Assembly (NCBI RefSeq): GCF_001514235.1
Contig: NZ_KQ948929.1
Location: 299,566 to 363,565 of the forward strand
DNA: 64,000 nt
Reading direction: 5' to 3'
Origin: Streptomyces caeruleatus
Lineage (GTDB): Bacteria; Actinomycetota; Actinomycetes; Streptomycetales; Streptomycetaceae
The stretch's first letter is position 1. Each line of letters starts with the position of its first letter. The notes under the pieces were generated by a model, which was not told the DNA's origin, ran no database searches, and was given only the letters and a program-made list of their open reading frames with translations. Position numbers and translations under genes: made by a program. Below, piece by piece: positions 50,260 through 59,454 of this stretch.

Positions 50260-51118
50260 CGGCGGCCAGTGCGGCGGGCGCGAGTTCACCCTGCAAGGAC
50301 TCGACGACCCGAACAGACTCCGCGTCAGCCTCCCCCTGCGCGTCCGACTCCCCCTGCGCGTCCGACTTCGCCTCCGCGTCCGACTCCGCCTCCGCGTCCT
50401 TCTTCGCCTCCGCGTCCTTCTTCGCCTCCGCGACGACCATCGCGGCCATCGGACCGGCGCCCAGCGCACCCCCGGCCAGGAAACCCACGCCCATGGCGAC
50501 GACCATGATCACGTTGCCGACCCACACCATGGTGTCCACCGGCAGCGTGTACGCCCCCACGACCCGCACCACGCACTCCGTGAGCAGTACGACACCCCAC
50601 ACCAGCGAGAACAGCCGCTCGGCCCGCCGAAACCGCGCCGAACCGGCCTGCAGTCGCGCCCAGGCGGCCTCCCGGCCCGGGTCCCCCTTCACCACCCACG
50701 GCTTCATACCGGCCGTCATCATCGGCTTGCCGAGCACCACGGAAGCGATGATCCCGATCCCGATCGTGCTGCTGACCGCGCTGTCCTTGGCGATCATCAG
50801 ACGCGGGTCGCCCGCCACGAAACTGAGCAGCAGGGACACGACGTTCACGACGAGGATCAGGGCGGCCAGCCCGTTGACCTCGCGTGCCTTCAGCACACCC
50901 CACCCGGTCCGCACGGCCGGGACGACGCTGCTCAGGGCGAGCGCCATCAGCGTGCTCGTCCCGAAGCCGTTCTTCAGGACGTAGTACGCCCCGAGAGGCA
51001 CCGCGACATCGATGAGCAGCGGCGCGAAGTTCCGCAGTCCCTTCCGGCGGCCCGCGGCGCTCGCCCTGGTGGTCCCTGTGGTCCGCGTGGTCCCCGTGAT
51101 CCCCGTTTTCGTCGTCAT
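50246..51118 (-). CDS. VC0807-like polytopic membrane protein with charged repeat tail
   Basis: A 290-residue protein with about six transmembrane helices. The conserved beginning FAPLLIDVAVPLGAYYVLKN, the central DPRLMIAKDSAVSS and KPWVVKGDPGREAAW resemble the VC0807 family of unknown role. The C-terminus is a Lys/Asp/Glu/Ala tail with AEAKKD and DAEAKSD units encoded by near-perfect 15-18 bp repeats. Start ATG 51118. Confidence 0.82.
   Translation of the reverse strand: MTTKTGITGTTRTTGTTRASAAGRRKGLRNFAPLLIDVAVPLGAYYVLKNGFGTSTLMALALSSVVPAVRTGWGVLKAREVNGLAALILVVNVVSLLLSFVAGDPRLMIAKDSAVSSTIGIGIIASVVLGKPMMTAGMKPWVVKGDPGREAAWARLQAGSARFRRAERLFSLVWGVVLLTECVVRVVGAYTLPVDTMVWVGNVIMVVAMGVGFLAGGALGAGPMAAMVVAEAKKDAEAKKDAEAESDAEAKSDAQGESDAQGEADAESVRVVESLQGELAPAALAAVKQG
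50320..50435 (-). repeat. Tandem repeats encoding the charged tail
   Basis: About seven short units, including consecutive 18-bp copies built on CGCGTCCTTCTTCGCCTC (plus strand), encode Ala-Glu/Lys-Asp blocks. Unit lengths are multiples of three, so copy changes keep the frame. Confidence 0.8.
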
Positions 51119-51229
51119 GCACCCAGCTTCGCGGCCACCGCCGGGTCACCGGTAGAAACGATCGTCCGGCCCTCGGCATGACAAATGTCAGCACCGCGCC
51201 ACCACTTCGGTACCTGGCCGCCCCGCCGC

Positions 51230-52651
51230 TCAGGCGCCCGGTGTCTCCGGGGTCTCCGGTGGCTCGGCGGGGCTCGCGGCGGGTGGGTGGAAGAGGACGG
51301 CTCGGGCGACGGGCGGGGCGAACAGGGCGGTGACGGGTGCGGAGAGGGTCAGTACGGAGCGGAAGGCGCGCCCTACGACCGGGTCGCCGGGCGCACAGTC
51401 CTGCACGCGCTGGAGATACCAGTCGGCGGCGCGGTCCGCGGGCCCGCCGGCCACCGCGTTGCCGACCGCGCCCGGCATCTTGCGGTCCGCCCCGGCGGAG
51501 ATGTCCCACGCCTGCCGGGACGCGGCGAGAACTGCCCGCTGCACGCGCCGCGTCGTGGGGGTCCGGCGCTGATCGGCCAGCGCGTCGCGCAGCGCGACCG
51601 CGCTCATCGCGGCGACGGCCATACCCTGGCCGTAGATCGGGTTGAAGGTGCACAGGGCGTCGCCGGTGGCGAGGAATCCGGCCGGGGAGCTCCCGGACAG
51701 GTCGTAGCGGCGGCGGACGTTGGCGGTACGCCGGTAGCCGAACGCCGGTGAGAGCGGCTCGGCTTCCTCCAGCCACCGGTGCAGGAGCGGGTGCGGCAGC
51801 CTCTTGGTGTACGTCACGAACTCGTCGTCGTCCGTGGGCGGTTCGTCGCCGCGCAGGCCGGAGACGATGACGAGATGGCTGCCGTCCTCCAGCGGCAGCG
51901 CGCCGCCGGCGTGGACCTGGTCGGGGCTCGGGTAGACGTAGTAGCCGGCGGTGTCGCCGCCGAGGACGCCGTCGCGGCCGCGGTAGACGCGTGAGGCGTA
52001 GGCGAGGCCCGTGTCGATGGTCTCCTCGTGCGGAACCCCGGCTCCGAGCGACCGGAGCCACCGCGGCGCCTTGGTGCCGCTGCCGGAGGCGTCGACGACC
52101 AGGTCGGCCTCCAGTTCCCGCTGTTCCCCGCGGGCGTCGCCGGAGCGGTCCCGCAGGACGACGCCCCGCACGCGTGCGGCGTCACCGAGGAGCCCCACGA
52201 CCTCGGTCCCCTGCACCGTACTGATCACCGGGTTGGCCAGGACCCGGCGCCGTACCAGCTCCTCCAACTGCGCGCGGGAGCCGGTGTAGATGTGGGTCGT
52301 CGCGGGCAGCCTGCGGAACCAGCGGCCGTTCTGCCACAGCACCAGGCCCGTCGGCAGGCCCACATGCGGAGCTCCCGCCGCCCGCAGCTCCGCCAGGAAG
52401 CCCGGCAGCAGCGATTCCATGGCCTTCTGCCCGCCCTCCAGCAGGACATGTGGATGCCGGCCCTGCGGTACGCCGGGCCGCGGCCCCGCCCCGTCCGGGA
52501 ACCGGTCGCGTTCCACGACGGTCACCCGGTCGGCGTGCCCGGCCAGCGCGTGCGCGGCGAGCATCCCCGCCAGGCTCCCGCCCACCACGACCGCGTGCCG
52601 CCCGCCCCCGCGTCCCACGCCCCAACCACCCGTTTTTCCGGCAGAGTTCAC
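51230..52651 (-). CDS. FAD-dependent monooxygenase/halogenase-like oxidoreductase
   Basis: A 473-residue flavoprotein. HAVVVGGSLAGMLAAHALAG binds FAD, DLVVDASGSGTKAPRWL and FLATGDALCTFNPIYGQGM are the DG/GD motifs, and the architecture is that of geranylgeranyl-reductase/tryptophan-halogenase-like flavoenzymes, lacking the halogenase WxWxIP motif. GTG 52651 is chosen with GGGGAG seven bases upstream. No neighbour indicates its substrate. Confidence 0.87.
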   Translation of the reverse strand: MNSAGKTGGWGVGRGGGRHAVVVGGSLAGMLAAHALAGHADRVTVVERDRFPDGAGPRPGVPQGRHPHVLLEGGQKAMESLLPGFLAELRAAGAPHVGLPTGLVLWQNGRWFRRLPATTHIYTGSRAQLEELVRRRVLANPVISTVQGTEVVGLLGDAARVRGVVLRDRSGDARGEQRELEADLVVDASGSGTKAPRWLRSLGAGVPHEETIDTGLAYASRVYRGRDGVLGGDTAGYYVYPSPDQVHAGGALPLEDGSHLVIVSGLRGDEPPTDDDEFVTYTKRLPHPLLHRWLEEAEPLSPAFGYRRTANVRRRYDLSGSSPAGFLATGDALCTFNPIYGQGMAVAAMSAVALRDALADQRRTPTTRRVQRAVLAASRQAWDISAGADRKMPGAVGNAVAGGPADRAADWYLQRVQDCAPGDPVVGRAFRSVLTLSAPVTALFAPPVARAVLFHPPAASPAEPPETPETPGA

Positions 52652-52749
52652 CGAGCCGCTCCCCTGTTTCGCCACGTCGCGAGAAGCCACCAGTATTCCG
52701 GACCGCGGCACGGGTTGACCGTGTTACAGCCGTTTTGCGCCAGCCCCTG

Positions 52750-53589
52750 TCAGCGCGGGTCCACGTCGGCCAGCAGCATGTGGTGGTCCGAGGACGCGCT
52801 GGGTCGCACGCGGTGCTCGAGCGGGGCGAAGCCGCGCAGGAAGACGTAGTCGAACTTGGTGTGCCAGTCGGTGGTCGTCTCGCAGTCGCCGGCCTGCGAG
52901 GGGCGGCACCGGGGGTCGACGTCCGTGGCCAGCGCCCACATCTTGGACAGCTCGGGGGCGTCCGGTACGGCGTTGAAGTCGCCGAGCACGATCGCGCGGT
53001 CGTGCCGGGCTACCTCGGCGGCGAGTACGCCGACCTGGCCGGCGCGGAACGCCTCTTGCCGTCGATGGGCGAGGTGTGTGTTGAAGACCCGGACGGACCG
53101 GCCGCCGACCGTGGTGGTGACGGCCATGTACCCGCGGTCCTCGGATCCGCCCTCGGGGTACTCCACGTTGACCCGGTCCTTCATCGGTGCCGCCGAGAGG
53201 ATCGCCTGGCCGAAGCCCCCCGGGTTCCACGGCGCTCCCCCGCAACGGCCCCAACTCTGCAGAACCGACCCGTACTTGACGTGGTAGACCAGCCCGTGAA
53301 GGTTCTCCAGATAGTCCCGGATCATCTCGACGTCACGCACGCACGCTTCCTGCATGCCGATGACCTGCGGCGCGTAGGCGGCGATCTCCGCCGCCCGGTC
53401 GACGTTGCTCACCTCGCAGGGGTTGCAGATGTTCCACGTCATGACCCGGTTCGGTACGACGTCACGGGCGGCCTCGACGGGCTGCGATCCGGCGGAGGAG
53501 GCACCCAGGGGTGTGCTGGGGCCGACGAGCAGCATGCAGGCCGCGATCACGGCACCCACGAGCAACCACGCGCCCCGTCCGAGCACCAT
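52750..53589 (-). CDS. Secreted endonuclease/exonuclease/phosphatase-family protein
   Basis: A 279-residue protein with a signal peptide (residues 1-30). The EEP motifs are in order: VMTWNICNPC, IGMQEACVRD, RVFNTHLAH, IVLGDFNAVPD and PSASSDHHMLLADV. The catalytic His-Asp pair and metal site are complete. It may be an extracellular nuclease or phosphodiesterase. ATG 53589 lies 135 bp from the convergent serine hydrolase end. Confidence 0.9.
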   Translation of the reverse strand: MVLGRGAWLLVGAVIAACMLLVGPSTPLGASSAGSQPVEAARDVVPNRVMTWNICNPCEVSNVDRAAEIAAYAPQVIGMQEACVRDVEMIRDYLENLHGLVYHVKYGSVLQSWGRCGGAPWNPGGFGQAILSAAPMKDRVNVEYPEGGSEDRGYMAVTTTVGGRSVRVFNTHLAHRRQEAFRAGQVGVLAAEVARHDRAIVLGDFNAVPDAPELSKMWALATDVDPRCRPSQAGDCETTTDWHTKFDYVFLRGFAPLEHRVRPSASSDHHMLLADVDPR

Positions 53590-53724
53590 CGCCTCCTCGA
53601 TGCGGGCGCTGTCCCGCCCCCCACCCTGAAGTGACGATAACCCACCCGCCCCGCCCGGCCGCGGGAGTTCGGACCTCGATCGGGCCTCGGCCGGACCTCC
53701 GGGGCGGGTAAGGGGGAACGGGCA

Positions 53725-54696
53725 TCACTGCGGCCAGGGCCTGACGTGTGCGCTGGCCGCGCCGACCGCCGCTCGCGCCGCGCGTTCGACCAGCGAGATG
53801 CCGGCTTCCATCGACCTGTTGCCGCCGCTGAGGACGGATACCAGATAGCGGTGCCCGTGCACGGTGACCTGACCGACGCTGTTGATGATCCACAGGCCGG
53901 TCGTGCTCCGCTGCAGCCAGCCGTTCTTGAGAGCCCAGCGGGAGCCACGGGATCCGGCGGCGGACACTCCCCAGTCCTGGTCGTCGGTGATCGAGCCCAT
54001 CAGGTGCCCGATGTAGGCACGGGACGCCTGGTCGAGCCCCCTGGGCGGGCGAACGGAGGCCACCGGCCCCCGCGCGAAGACGGCGCGCAGCAGCTTGACC
54101 TGGTCCGTGGCCGTGGTCCGGGTGAGACCCCATCCGATGCCGGAGCCGCCCCTTGTCGACGAAAGGCCCAGCCGTTCGTTCGCCGCGCCCAGGCCCTCCG
54201 CCTTGCCGATCGCGCGCCACAGGACGTCCGTCGCGTAATTGTCGCTCGTCCGGATCATCGCCTCGGCGTACTCGCGTTCGTCGACCGTCAGCTCCCGGCC
54301 CTCGTCCTGCGCCTGGAGCAGCAGCGTCGCGAGGATGCCCACCTTGATGATGCTCGCCGTCTCGAACGTCGCGCCCGTCCCGTACGACGCGATCTCCTGG
54401 TCGGCGCTGTCGAGGTCGAGCACCGCCACCGCCAGCCGCGTGTCACCGCGCGGCAGGACCGGCCTGAGCGCCCGCGAGAGAGTCGCTCCCCGCTTCTCGC
54501 GCGGCGGCGCCGCGAGCCCGGGGGCCGGGGCACCCGCCCGTGGCGGAGGTGCCGGCGTCTTGTGGGCCGTACCGACGGCGGAACAGCCGGCGAGTGCCAC
54601 CACGACCGCGGTGGCGGCACAGGAGGCGGCGCGGCCCCTCAGCGAGGGTGCGCGCAGGCCGCGCGCCGTGTGTGTCCGGTTCTGTCCGTCGAACAT
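53725..54696 (-). CDS. Class A beta-lactamase-like serine hydrolase lipoprotein
   Basis: A 323-residue protein with a lipobox (VVALAGC). The SxxK motif is in FETASIIKVGIL, SDN in MIRTSDNYATD, and the KTG-like triad in WALKNGWL, where Asn replaces Thr. It is the active-site set of a penicillin-binding/beta-lactamase class A fold, but KNG in place of KTG suggests altered or lost beta-lactam binding. It starts at ATG 54696. Confidence 0.88.
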   Translation of the reverse strand: MFDGQNRTHTARGLRAPSLRGRAASCAATAVVVALAGCSAVGTAHKTPAPPPRAGAPAPGLAAPPREKRGATLSRALRPVLPRGDTRLAVAVLDLDSADQEIASYGTGATFETASIIKVGILATLLLQAQDEGRELTVDEREYAEAMIRTSDNYATDVLWRAIGKAEGLGAANERLGLSSTRGGSGIGWGLTRTTATDQVKLLRAVFARGPVASVRPPRGLDQASRAYIGHLMGSITDDQDWGVSAAGSRGSRWALKNGWLQRSTTGLWIINSVGQVTVHGHRYLVSVLSGGNRSMEAGISLVERAARAAVGAASAHVRPWPQ

Positions 54697-54883
54697 GGCG
54701 GGGCGGCCTCGATGTTCCTGTGGAGAGGTCGGCAGGCAATCAGAAAATATGGCATCTCGGACGCGATGGTGATGATTGCCACCGGGACAGGCGTGTCGTG
54801 ACCGGGCTGATCGGTTTTCGGCCTTACCTGTGCGGGAGCGTCCGGAGGCGTCCGAACGCGGCCGACGGGCGTTGAGCGGTCCG

Positions 54884-55276
54884 TCAATTCTCCTGGAGGA
54901 CGGAGAGGACGTTCCCGGCGGGGTCGGTGAACCACGCGATGGCCGCGGGGCCGCCGTTGCCGACCCGGACGATGCCCTTCTCGTCGTGGTCGAATCCGGA
55001 GTAGCGCTCCAGGGCCACGCCGCGTCGCTCCAGTTCGCCGACTGCGGTCTCGATGTCGTCCACGGGGAAGTTGAGGATCGTGAACGTCGCCGGGGTGTGG
55101 TTCTCCTTGGGGTAGACGAAGACCAGTGCGCCGCTGCCGAGCTTGAGGGTCAGCATCCGCATGTCACCCTGCCCGGACTCCTCCACGTCGAGGCCGAGGG
55201 TCTCACCGTAGAAGCGGCGGGCGACGTCGAGGTCGTCGACCGAGAAGCCGCTGAACGCCTGCGAGTGTCCGAGCAT
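54884..55276 (-). CDS. VOC-superfamily (glyoxalase-like) protein
   Basis: A 130-residue single-module VOC protein. FSGFSVDDLDVARRFYGETLGL, then LNFPVDDIETAVGELERRGV and WFTDPAGNVLSVLQ match the glyoxalase domain in order. AAGGAG is nine bases before ATG 55276; the frame continues upstream but without a ribosome site. No partner gene indicates its ligand. Confidence 0.92.
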   Translation of the reverse strand: MLGHSQAFSGFSVDDLDVARRFYGETLGLDVEESGQGDMRMLTLKLGSGALVFVYPKENHTPATFTILNFPVDDIETAVGELERRGVALERYSGFDHDEKGIVRVGNGGPAAIAWFTDPAGNVLSVLQEN

Positions 55277-55505
55277 GCCGTGTGTCTCCTTCGCGCGGGG
55301 TGGGCCGTCCTGGCCGTACTGGCGTCTCAGGGCACACCACGCGCGCCGGGGGCCGGATGCGCGCCGCGCGGATGGCGTCCGGATGGTCGTGCGTCCTTCA
55401 CCCTCACGAAGCGCCCGCCCCGACTCCGGAAAGCACCGGCACCGGCACCCACACCGGCACCGGCCCGACATGCGCGGCGGTCCGGTTCGGTGGAGTCTGG
55501 GGATC

Positions 55506-56453
55506 ATGGAGCGTAAGCGCGGGCGGCGGGCCGACGCGGCGTCCGACGTGGAGACCGTGCTCGACGACCTCTACACCACGCCGCCGCCCGGCTTCGTGGC
55601 CCGTCGCGAGGAGCTCGCCGTCGCGGCCCGGACGGCCGGCCGGGCGGAGGACTCCCGGCGGATCCGCGCCGCCCGCCGCCCCACGCTCGCGGCCTGGGCA
55701 GCGAACCTGCTGCTGCGCTCCCAGCCGGAGGAGAGCCGACGGTTCCTGGAGTTGGGGCAGGCGCTGCGCGACGCCTATCGCACACTGGACGCCGACGGGA
55801 TCAAGGAGCTGTCCGAGCAGCGCCGCAGTGTCGTCTCCGCGCTGTCCCGGCAGGCCGCCGAACTGGCCCGCGCGGCCGGGCACCGTCTGTCGGACGCGGC
55901 GCGGCAGGACGTCGAATCCACCCTGCGGGCCGTGCTCACCGACGAGGACGCGGCCGACCAGTGGGCCACGGGCCGATTGGAGGGCGCCCTCACCCCGCCC
56001 TCCGACTTCCCCTCCCCCACCGGCACGACCACGGCGCCCGGTACCCCACGCAAGTCTCCCAAGCGCACGGCGGCACCGTCACGGTCGGCGTCGGCCACGC
56101 GGGCGAAGGACGACCTGGCCGACCGACGGCGGCGCAAGCGGCAGGAGGAACTCGCCCGGGCCCGCAAGGCTGCCGCGGACGCCGAGCGGCGTCTGCGCGA
56201 TCGGCGAGCGGAGCAGGCGGACGCCGACGCCTCGTCGCGGCAGGCACGCGACCGGCACGACCAGGCCCGTGAGAAGACCGCGGCTGCCGAGCGACAACTG
56301 CGGCAGGCGCGCGAGGAGCTTGAGCGTGCCGCCCGGGGGCAGCAGAAGGCCGAGGACCGTCTTCAGGCCGCCGCTGACGCCCTGGCCCGGGCAGAGCAGG
56401 CGGCGCGAGAGGCGGCCGCAGAGGTTGAACGGCTCGCTACATCAGACGGATAG
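55506..56453 (+). CDS. Hypothetical protein with long C-terminal coiled coil
   Basis: A 315-residue protein from ATG 55506. The N-terminal 150 residues include LYTTPPPGFVARREELAVAA and ARRPTLAAWAANLLLRSQP, a pattern I know only from uncharacterised streptomycete proteins. The tail from about 195 is an Ala/Arg/Glu-rich coiled coil (RRRRKRQEELARARKAAADA and similar repeats). No signal or membrane segment. It may act as a scaffold or a DNA/RNA-associated factor; unknown. Confidence 0.8.
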   Translation: MERKRGRRADAASDVETVLDDLYTTPPPGFVARREELAVAARTAGRAEDSRRIRAARRPTLAAWAANLLLRSQPEESRRFLELGQALRDAYRTLDADGIKELSEQRRSVVSALSRQAAELARAAGHRLSDAARQDVESTLRAVLTDEDAADQWATGRLEGALTPPSDFPSPTGTTTAPGTPRKSPKRTAAPSRSASATRAKDDLADRRRRKRQEELARARKAAADAERRLRDRRAEQADADASSRQARDRHDQAREKTAAAERQLRQAREELERAARGQQKAEDRLQAAADALARAEQAAREAAAEVERLATSDG

Positions 56454-56505
56454 GACAGGACAGGACAGGCCGGGGACGGATGGTCCGGCCCACTGCGGCC
56501 CAGCC

Positions 56506-56535
56506 CAGCGCAGGCCAGCGCAGGCCAGCGCAGGC
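56506..56535. repeat. Three 10-bp tandem repeats upstream of the vWA gene
   Basis: CAGCGCAGGC occurs three times without interruption, preceded at about 56450-56468 by repeated GGACA. They lie in the 253-bp gap before the vWA protein; no coding role is evident. Confidence 0.8.
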
Positions 56536-56706
56536 CACCGAGGGAAAACCCCGTGGAGTCGATGATCGTCGCCGTGCTAGCGTCCGCACGCCGGCCGCGG
56601 GACTTCGGTGCGACTTCCGGAACCTGCCTCTGAAGCAATGATTCGCAGCTCGTGCCTCCATTCCCCGGCCGGCTTCAGTCAGGGGGACACGGGAGTGGGC
56701 GGGGGC

Positions 56707-58143
56707 ATGGAGACGTTCGGGGATCTCATCGCGGCCGATGACGTGCTGCTGTTCGTCAATGCCGCGATCACCGCGACCGGGCAGCGTGAGTTCCACTCCG
56801 ACGCCGGTGCCCAGCGGCTCTCTCTCGACTTCCTGCACGCGTACATGCTGGGCAACTACCGCGACCTCTACGCCGGTGTGCTCGCGCTCGACATCAACGA
56901 CCACAACGCCGCGCTGATCATCCGCCGGCTGCTGGAGTCGGCCGCCGAGGCCAGCGTGGAGCAGCGCCGAAGCGAGGGACGTCTGATCGCCGGGCGGCTG
57001 GCCCTGCTGCCGCCGCAGCGGGTCTACGGGCTCTTCGGCGCGCTGCGCCGGGCCGGGGTGAACAACCGCCGCACCCGCGCGCTGCTGCGCGACTGGCTGT
57101 CCGCCCGGCCCGACCTGGCGTTCGACGCGGTCAAGTACCGCAGCGGCCTGAAGGCGGCGCTGCGCCATACGCATCTGACGCCCGGCGACGGCGAGATCGG
57201 CACGTTCCTGTTCGCGCCGCTCAGCCGCGCCCACTACGACACCCCGATCCTGGAGACCTGGCGACGCGCCCACTTCGAGCAGGCGGCCCTCTACGAGCTT
57301 CCGTACACCGTGGCCGAGGGCTTCGCGGCAAAGCACGGCATCCCCCGCAAGGTGTTCCTGGAACGCATCGCGCCGCGGTTGACGCGTCGGGAGACGCTGC
57401 GGTTGCAGGAGGCCGCGCATGCTCAGGGCCCCGCGGCGGCGCGGGCGTTGCGAACGGACCTGTCCCGGATGCCGCTGACACGGCTGGCCGGATACGTGCT
57501 CTCGCTGCCCGCCGAGGAGCGCGTCGAGCGGCGCGAGGAACTGAACGGCGCGCTGCGCACCGCCGCCCACCGGGTCGCCGGCGTGCACCGCGGGACCTGG
57601 GGCCGGGTGACCGCCGTACTGGACGACAGCTTCTCGTCGTACGGTTCGGGTGTGAAGCGGCGCCGGCCGCTGACGGTGGCCCTGGCCTGCCACTATCTGC
57701 TCGGTGCGCTCGCCGGGGACTATCGCGGGCTGTGGACCTCCGGGCGCGACGACGCGTTGCTGGCGCACCCGGTGGGTCCGACTCCGCTGGGTGAGCGGAT
57801 CCTCGACGGGCTGGAGACGGGCCCGGACCGGCTGGTCGTCGTCTCCGACGGCTGGGACAACGCTCCGCCCGGACTCGCCGCCGAGGTCCTGCGTGTCTGG
57901 CGCACCCGTCTCGACACCGCGCGCCGCACCAGCGTCGTCCACCTCAACCCGGTCTACGACGCCGCGGACTTCGACGTCCGTCGGCTGGCCGCGAGTGTGC
58001 CGACCGCGGGCATCCGCGACGCGGAGGACCTGCCCGCGCTCGTCGAGATCGCGCAGTTCGCCGAGGGGCGGACCGGTCTGGCCGAGCTGAAGGCCTACCT
58101 CGACGCGCGTGCGGACCGGCTCACCGAGGGGAGTTCCCGATGA
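56707..58143 (+). CDS. Alpha-solenoid plus vWA protein (TROVE/Ro60-like)
   Basis: A 478-residue protein. The first two thirds are alpha-helical with repeat-like segments, including GALRRAGVNNRRTRALLRDW. Residues about 300-470 look like a von Willebrand A fold with the MIDAS motif DDSFSSYGS and a later VVVSDGWDNA strand. The order helical solenoid then vWA is that of TROVE/Ro60 RNA-binding proteins, but sequence similarity is distant. ATG 56707 is favoured; ATG 56638 is possible. Its stop overlaps the next gene by 4 bp. Confidence 0.75.
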   Translation: METFGDLIAADDVLLFVNAAITATGQREFHSDAGAQRLSLDFLHAYMLGNYRDLYAGVLALDINDHNAALIIRRLLESAAEASVEQRRSEGRLIAGRLALLPPQRVYGLFGALRRAGVNNRRTRALLRDWLSARPDLAFDAVKYRSGLKAALRHTHLTPGDGEIGTFLFAPLSRAHYDTPILETWRRAHFEQAALYELPYTVAEGFAAKHGIPRKVFLERIAPRLTRRETLRLQEAAHAQGPAAARALRTDLSRMPLTRLAGYVLSLPAEERVERREELNGALRTAAHRVAGVHRGTWGRVTAVLDDSFSSYGSGVKRRRPLTVALACHYLLGALAGDYRGLWTSGRDDALLAHPVGPTPLGERILDGLETGPDRLVVVSDGWDNAPPGLAAEVLRVWRTRLDTARRTSVVHLNPVYDAADFDVRRLAASVPTAGIRDAEDLPALVEIAQFAEGRTGLAELKAYLDARADRLTEGSSR

Positions 58144-59303
58144 CGTCGTACGAACCGGACACGGACCCCTCCGCGGAGCCTTCCGGGCTGCTCGCCGGGC
58201 TTCGGACACGTCCCTCGCAGGTGTGGGGAGCCGTACGGCTGGTGCCGCTGGTCCGTGCCGAACCCGTCCACGACCTGCGGCTGCATCCGCGGATCCACGA
58301 CGGGCCGGGCGTGGTCGACCTGGGCCGCCGCAAAGGCACCTACGTCTCCTACATCCCGCACAGCTTCGTCGCCGAGTGGACCGGCGACGGCTCCCCCGCC
58401 GCCGCCTACGGCACCCAGCTGACCGGTGACCGGCCGGAGCAGGAGGCGGTGGCGACCGTACGGCTGCACTTCCATCGCCGTATGGCGCGTCAGGAGGCCA
58501 AGCACCGGCTGCGTTTCCTGCCGCTGCACCTGGCGTTGGAGGGCTATCTCGCGCTGCACTTCGGCGGGCCCTCCCTCGCCTGGGAGGAGTGGTCGCGGCA
58601 GGCCGTGCGCCAAGGGCTGTCCCCACGGGTCGAGGCGGCCTTCCTGGGCACCGAGGTGCCCGGGCTGGCCGACGCGTTGAACGTCTTCGAGATCCACCCC
58701 GGTCAGTGCGGGGTGCTGGTCTATCTGGCCGACGCGCTCGCCGCGGCGTTCGTGGTGCCCCACCCGGAGGACTACCGCACGCTGCACCCCACCCTGGTGC
58801 GGGACCTGTACGGCGACCTGGTGTACCACTACGCGACGCTGATGCCGCCGGTGCCGGACTTCCGGGCCCGCATCACCGGCGCCGGCGTCCGGTCGCTCGC
58901 CGACCTGCGGGCGGCCGCGGTGCGGCAGACCGCGCAGTGGGCCGACTTCCACGACACCACCATGGCGGCAGGGCTGCTCGAACAGGGCTGCACCTGGGAG
59001 GAGGTGCGGCGGATGGGGCGATTCACGCTCTCCCGTTTTCTGCCGACGTTCCGCCCCAAGCAGGACAACCACATCGGTGAGGCGATCAGCGACGAGCAGG
59101 GGCGGATCGTCTACCTCAAGACCTTCCGGCTGTCCGAGAGCCAGGTCCGCCGCGGCTATCTGCTCAGCCATCTCGCCGCCCACGACTGGCACCTGGCCGA
59201 CACCGCCGCCGCACTCGGCATGGAGAAGGCCCAGTTGTGCCATCGGCTGGAGAGCGCCGGGTTCGGTCATCTGCTGCGGCCGGACATGAGAGGCCGTCAG
59301 TAG
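58140..59303 (+). CDS. ARPP-2-like protein with C-terminal helix-turn-helix
   Basis: A 387-residue protein coupled to the vWA gene by ATGA. The N-terminal two thirds (PSQVWGAVRLVPLVRAEPV, LHLALEGYLALHFGG and FEIHPGQCGVLVYLADAL) match what I recall as the ARPP-2 domain, a partner of ADP-ribosylglycohydrolase and Rhodanese-phosphatase superfamily proteins. The final 60 residues (VRRGYLLSHLAAHDWHLADT then AAALGMEKAQLCHRL) look like a Fis-type HTH. The two genes probably form one regulated module; the domain name should be treated as provisional. Confidence 0.7.
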   Translation: MTSYEPDTDPSAEPSGLLAGLRTRPSQVWGAVRLVPLVRAEPVHDLRLHPRIHDGPGVVDLGRRKGTYVSYIPHSFVAEWTGDGSPAAAYGTQLTGDRPEQEAVATVRLHFHRRMARQEAKHRLRFLPLHLALEGYLALHFGGPSLAWEEWSRQAVRQGLSPRVEAAFLGTEVPGLADALNVFEIHPGQCGVLVYLADALAAAFVVPHPEDYRTLHPTLVRDLYGDLVYHYATLMPPVPDFRARITGAGVRSLADLRAAAVRQTAQWADFHDTTMAAGLLEQGCTWEEVRRMGRFTLSRFLPTFRPKQDNHIGEAISDEQGRIVYLKTFRLSESQVRRGYLLSHLAAHDWHLADTAAALGMEKAQLCHRLESAGFGHLLRPDMRGRQ

Positions 59304-59309
59304 CCAGGG

Positions 59310-59325
59310 ATTGGCCTATACCAAC
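59310..59325 (+). promoter_or_regulatory. DasR dre-like operator
   Basis: ATTGGCCTATACCAAC is a near palindrome differing at a few positions from the DasR consensus, whose core is TGGTCTANACCA. It sits just before a -35 hexamer, the usual place in chitin and aminosugar genes. Confidence 0.55.
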
Positions 59326-59328
59326 GTC

Positions 59329-59358
59329 TTGACAGGGCGTTTCCGCCGCTCCTTAAAT
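59329..59358 (+). promoter_or_regulatory. Relict promoter of the truncated exported protein gene
   Basis: TTGACA (59329-59334), an 18-bp spacer and TTAAAT (59353-59358) form a typical streptomycete sigma70 promoter for extracellular glycosidases, next to the dre-like site. Confidence 0.6.
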
Positions 59359-59454
59359 TCATGCAGTGAAATAAGGGTCCCCGACGGTCGAGCCCCAGGG
59401 CCTGCCCCTTCCACATCACTGTCATGCACAGGTCACGATCGCAGTCCGCCAGGC

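Noticed and set aside
56454..56706. Candidate Y-RNA-like gene upstream of the vWA protein
   Set aside because: I could not find a tRNA-like fold or a convincing stem-loop pair; repeats alone are not evidence.
59311..59454. ATG-like start of the truncated exported protein
   Set aside because: The first 48 codons overlap the operator and promoter and have no signal peptide, so they are not a natural N-terminus.
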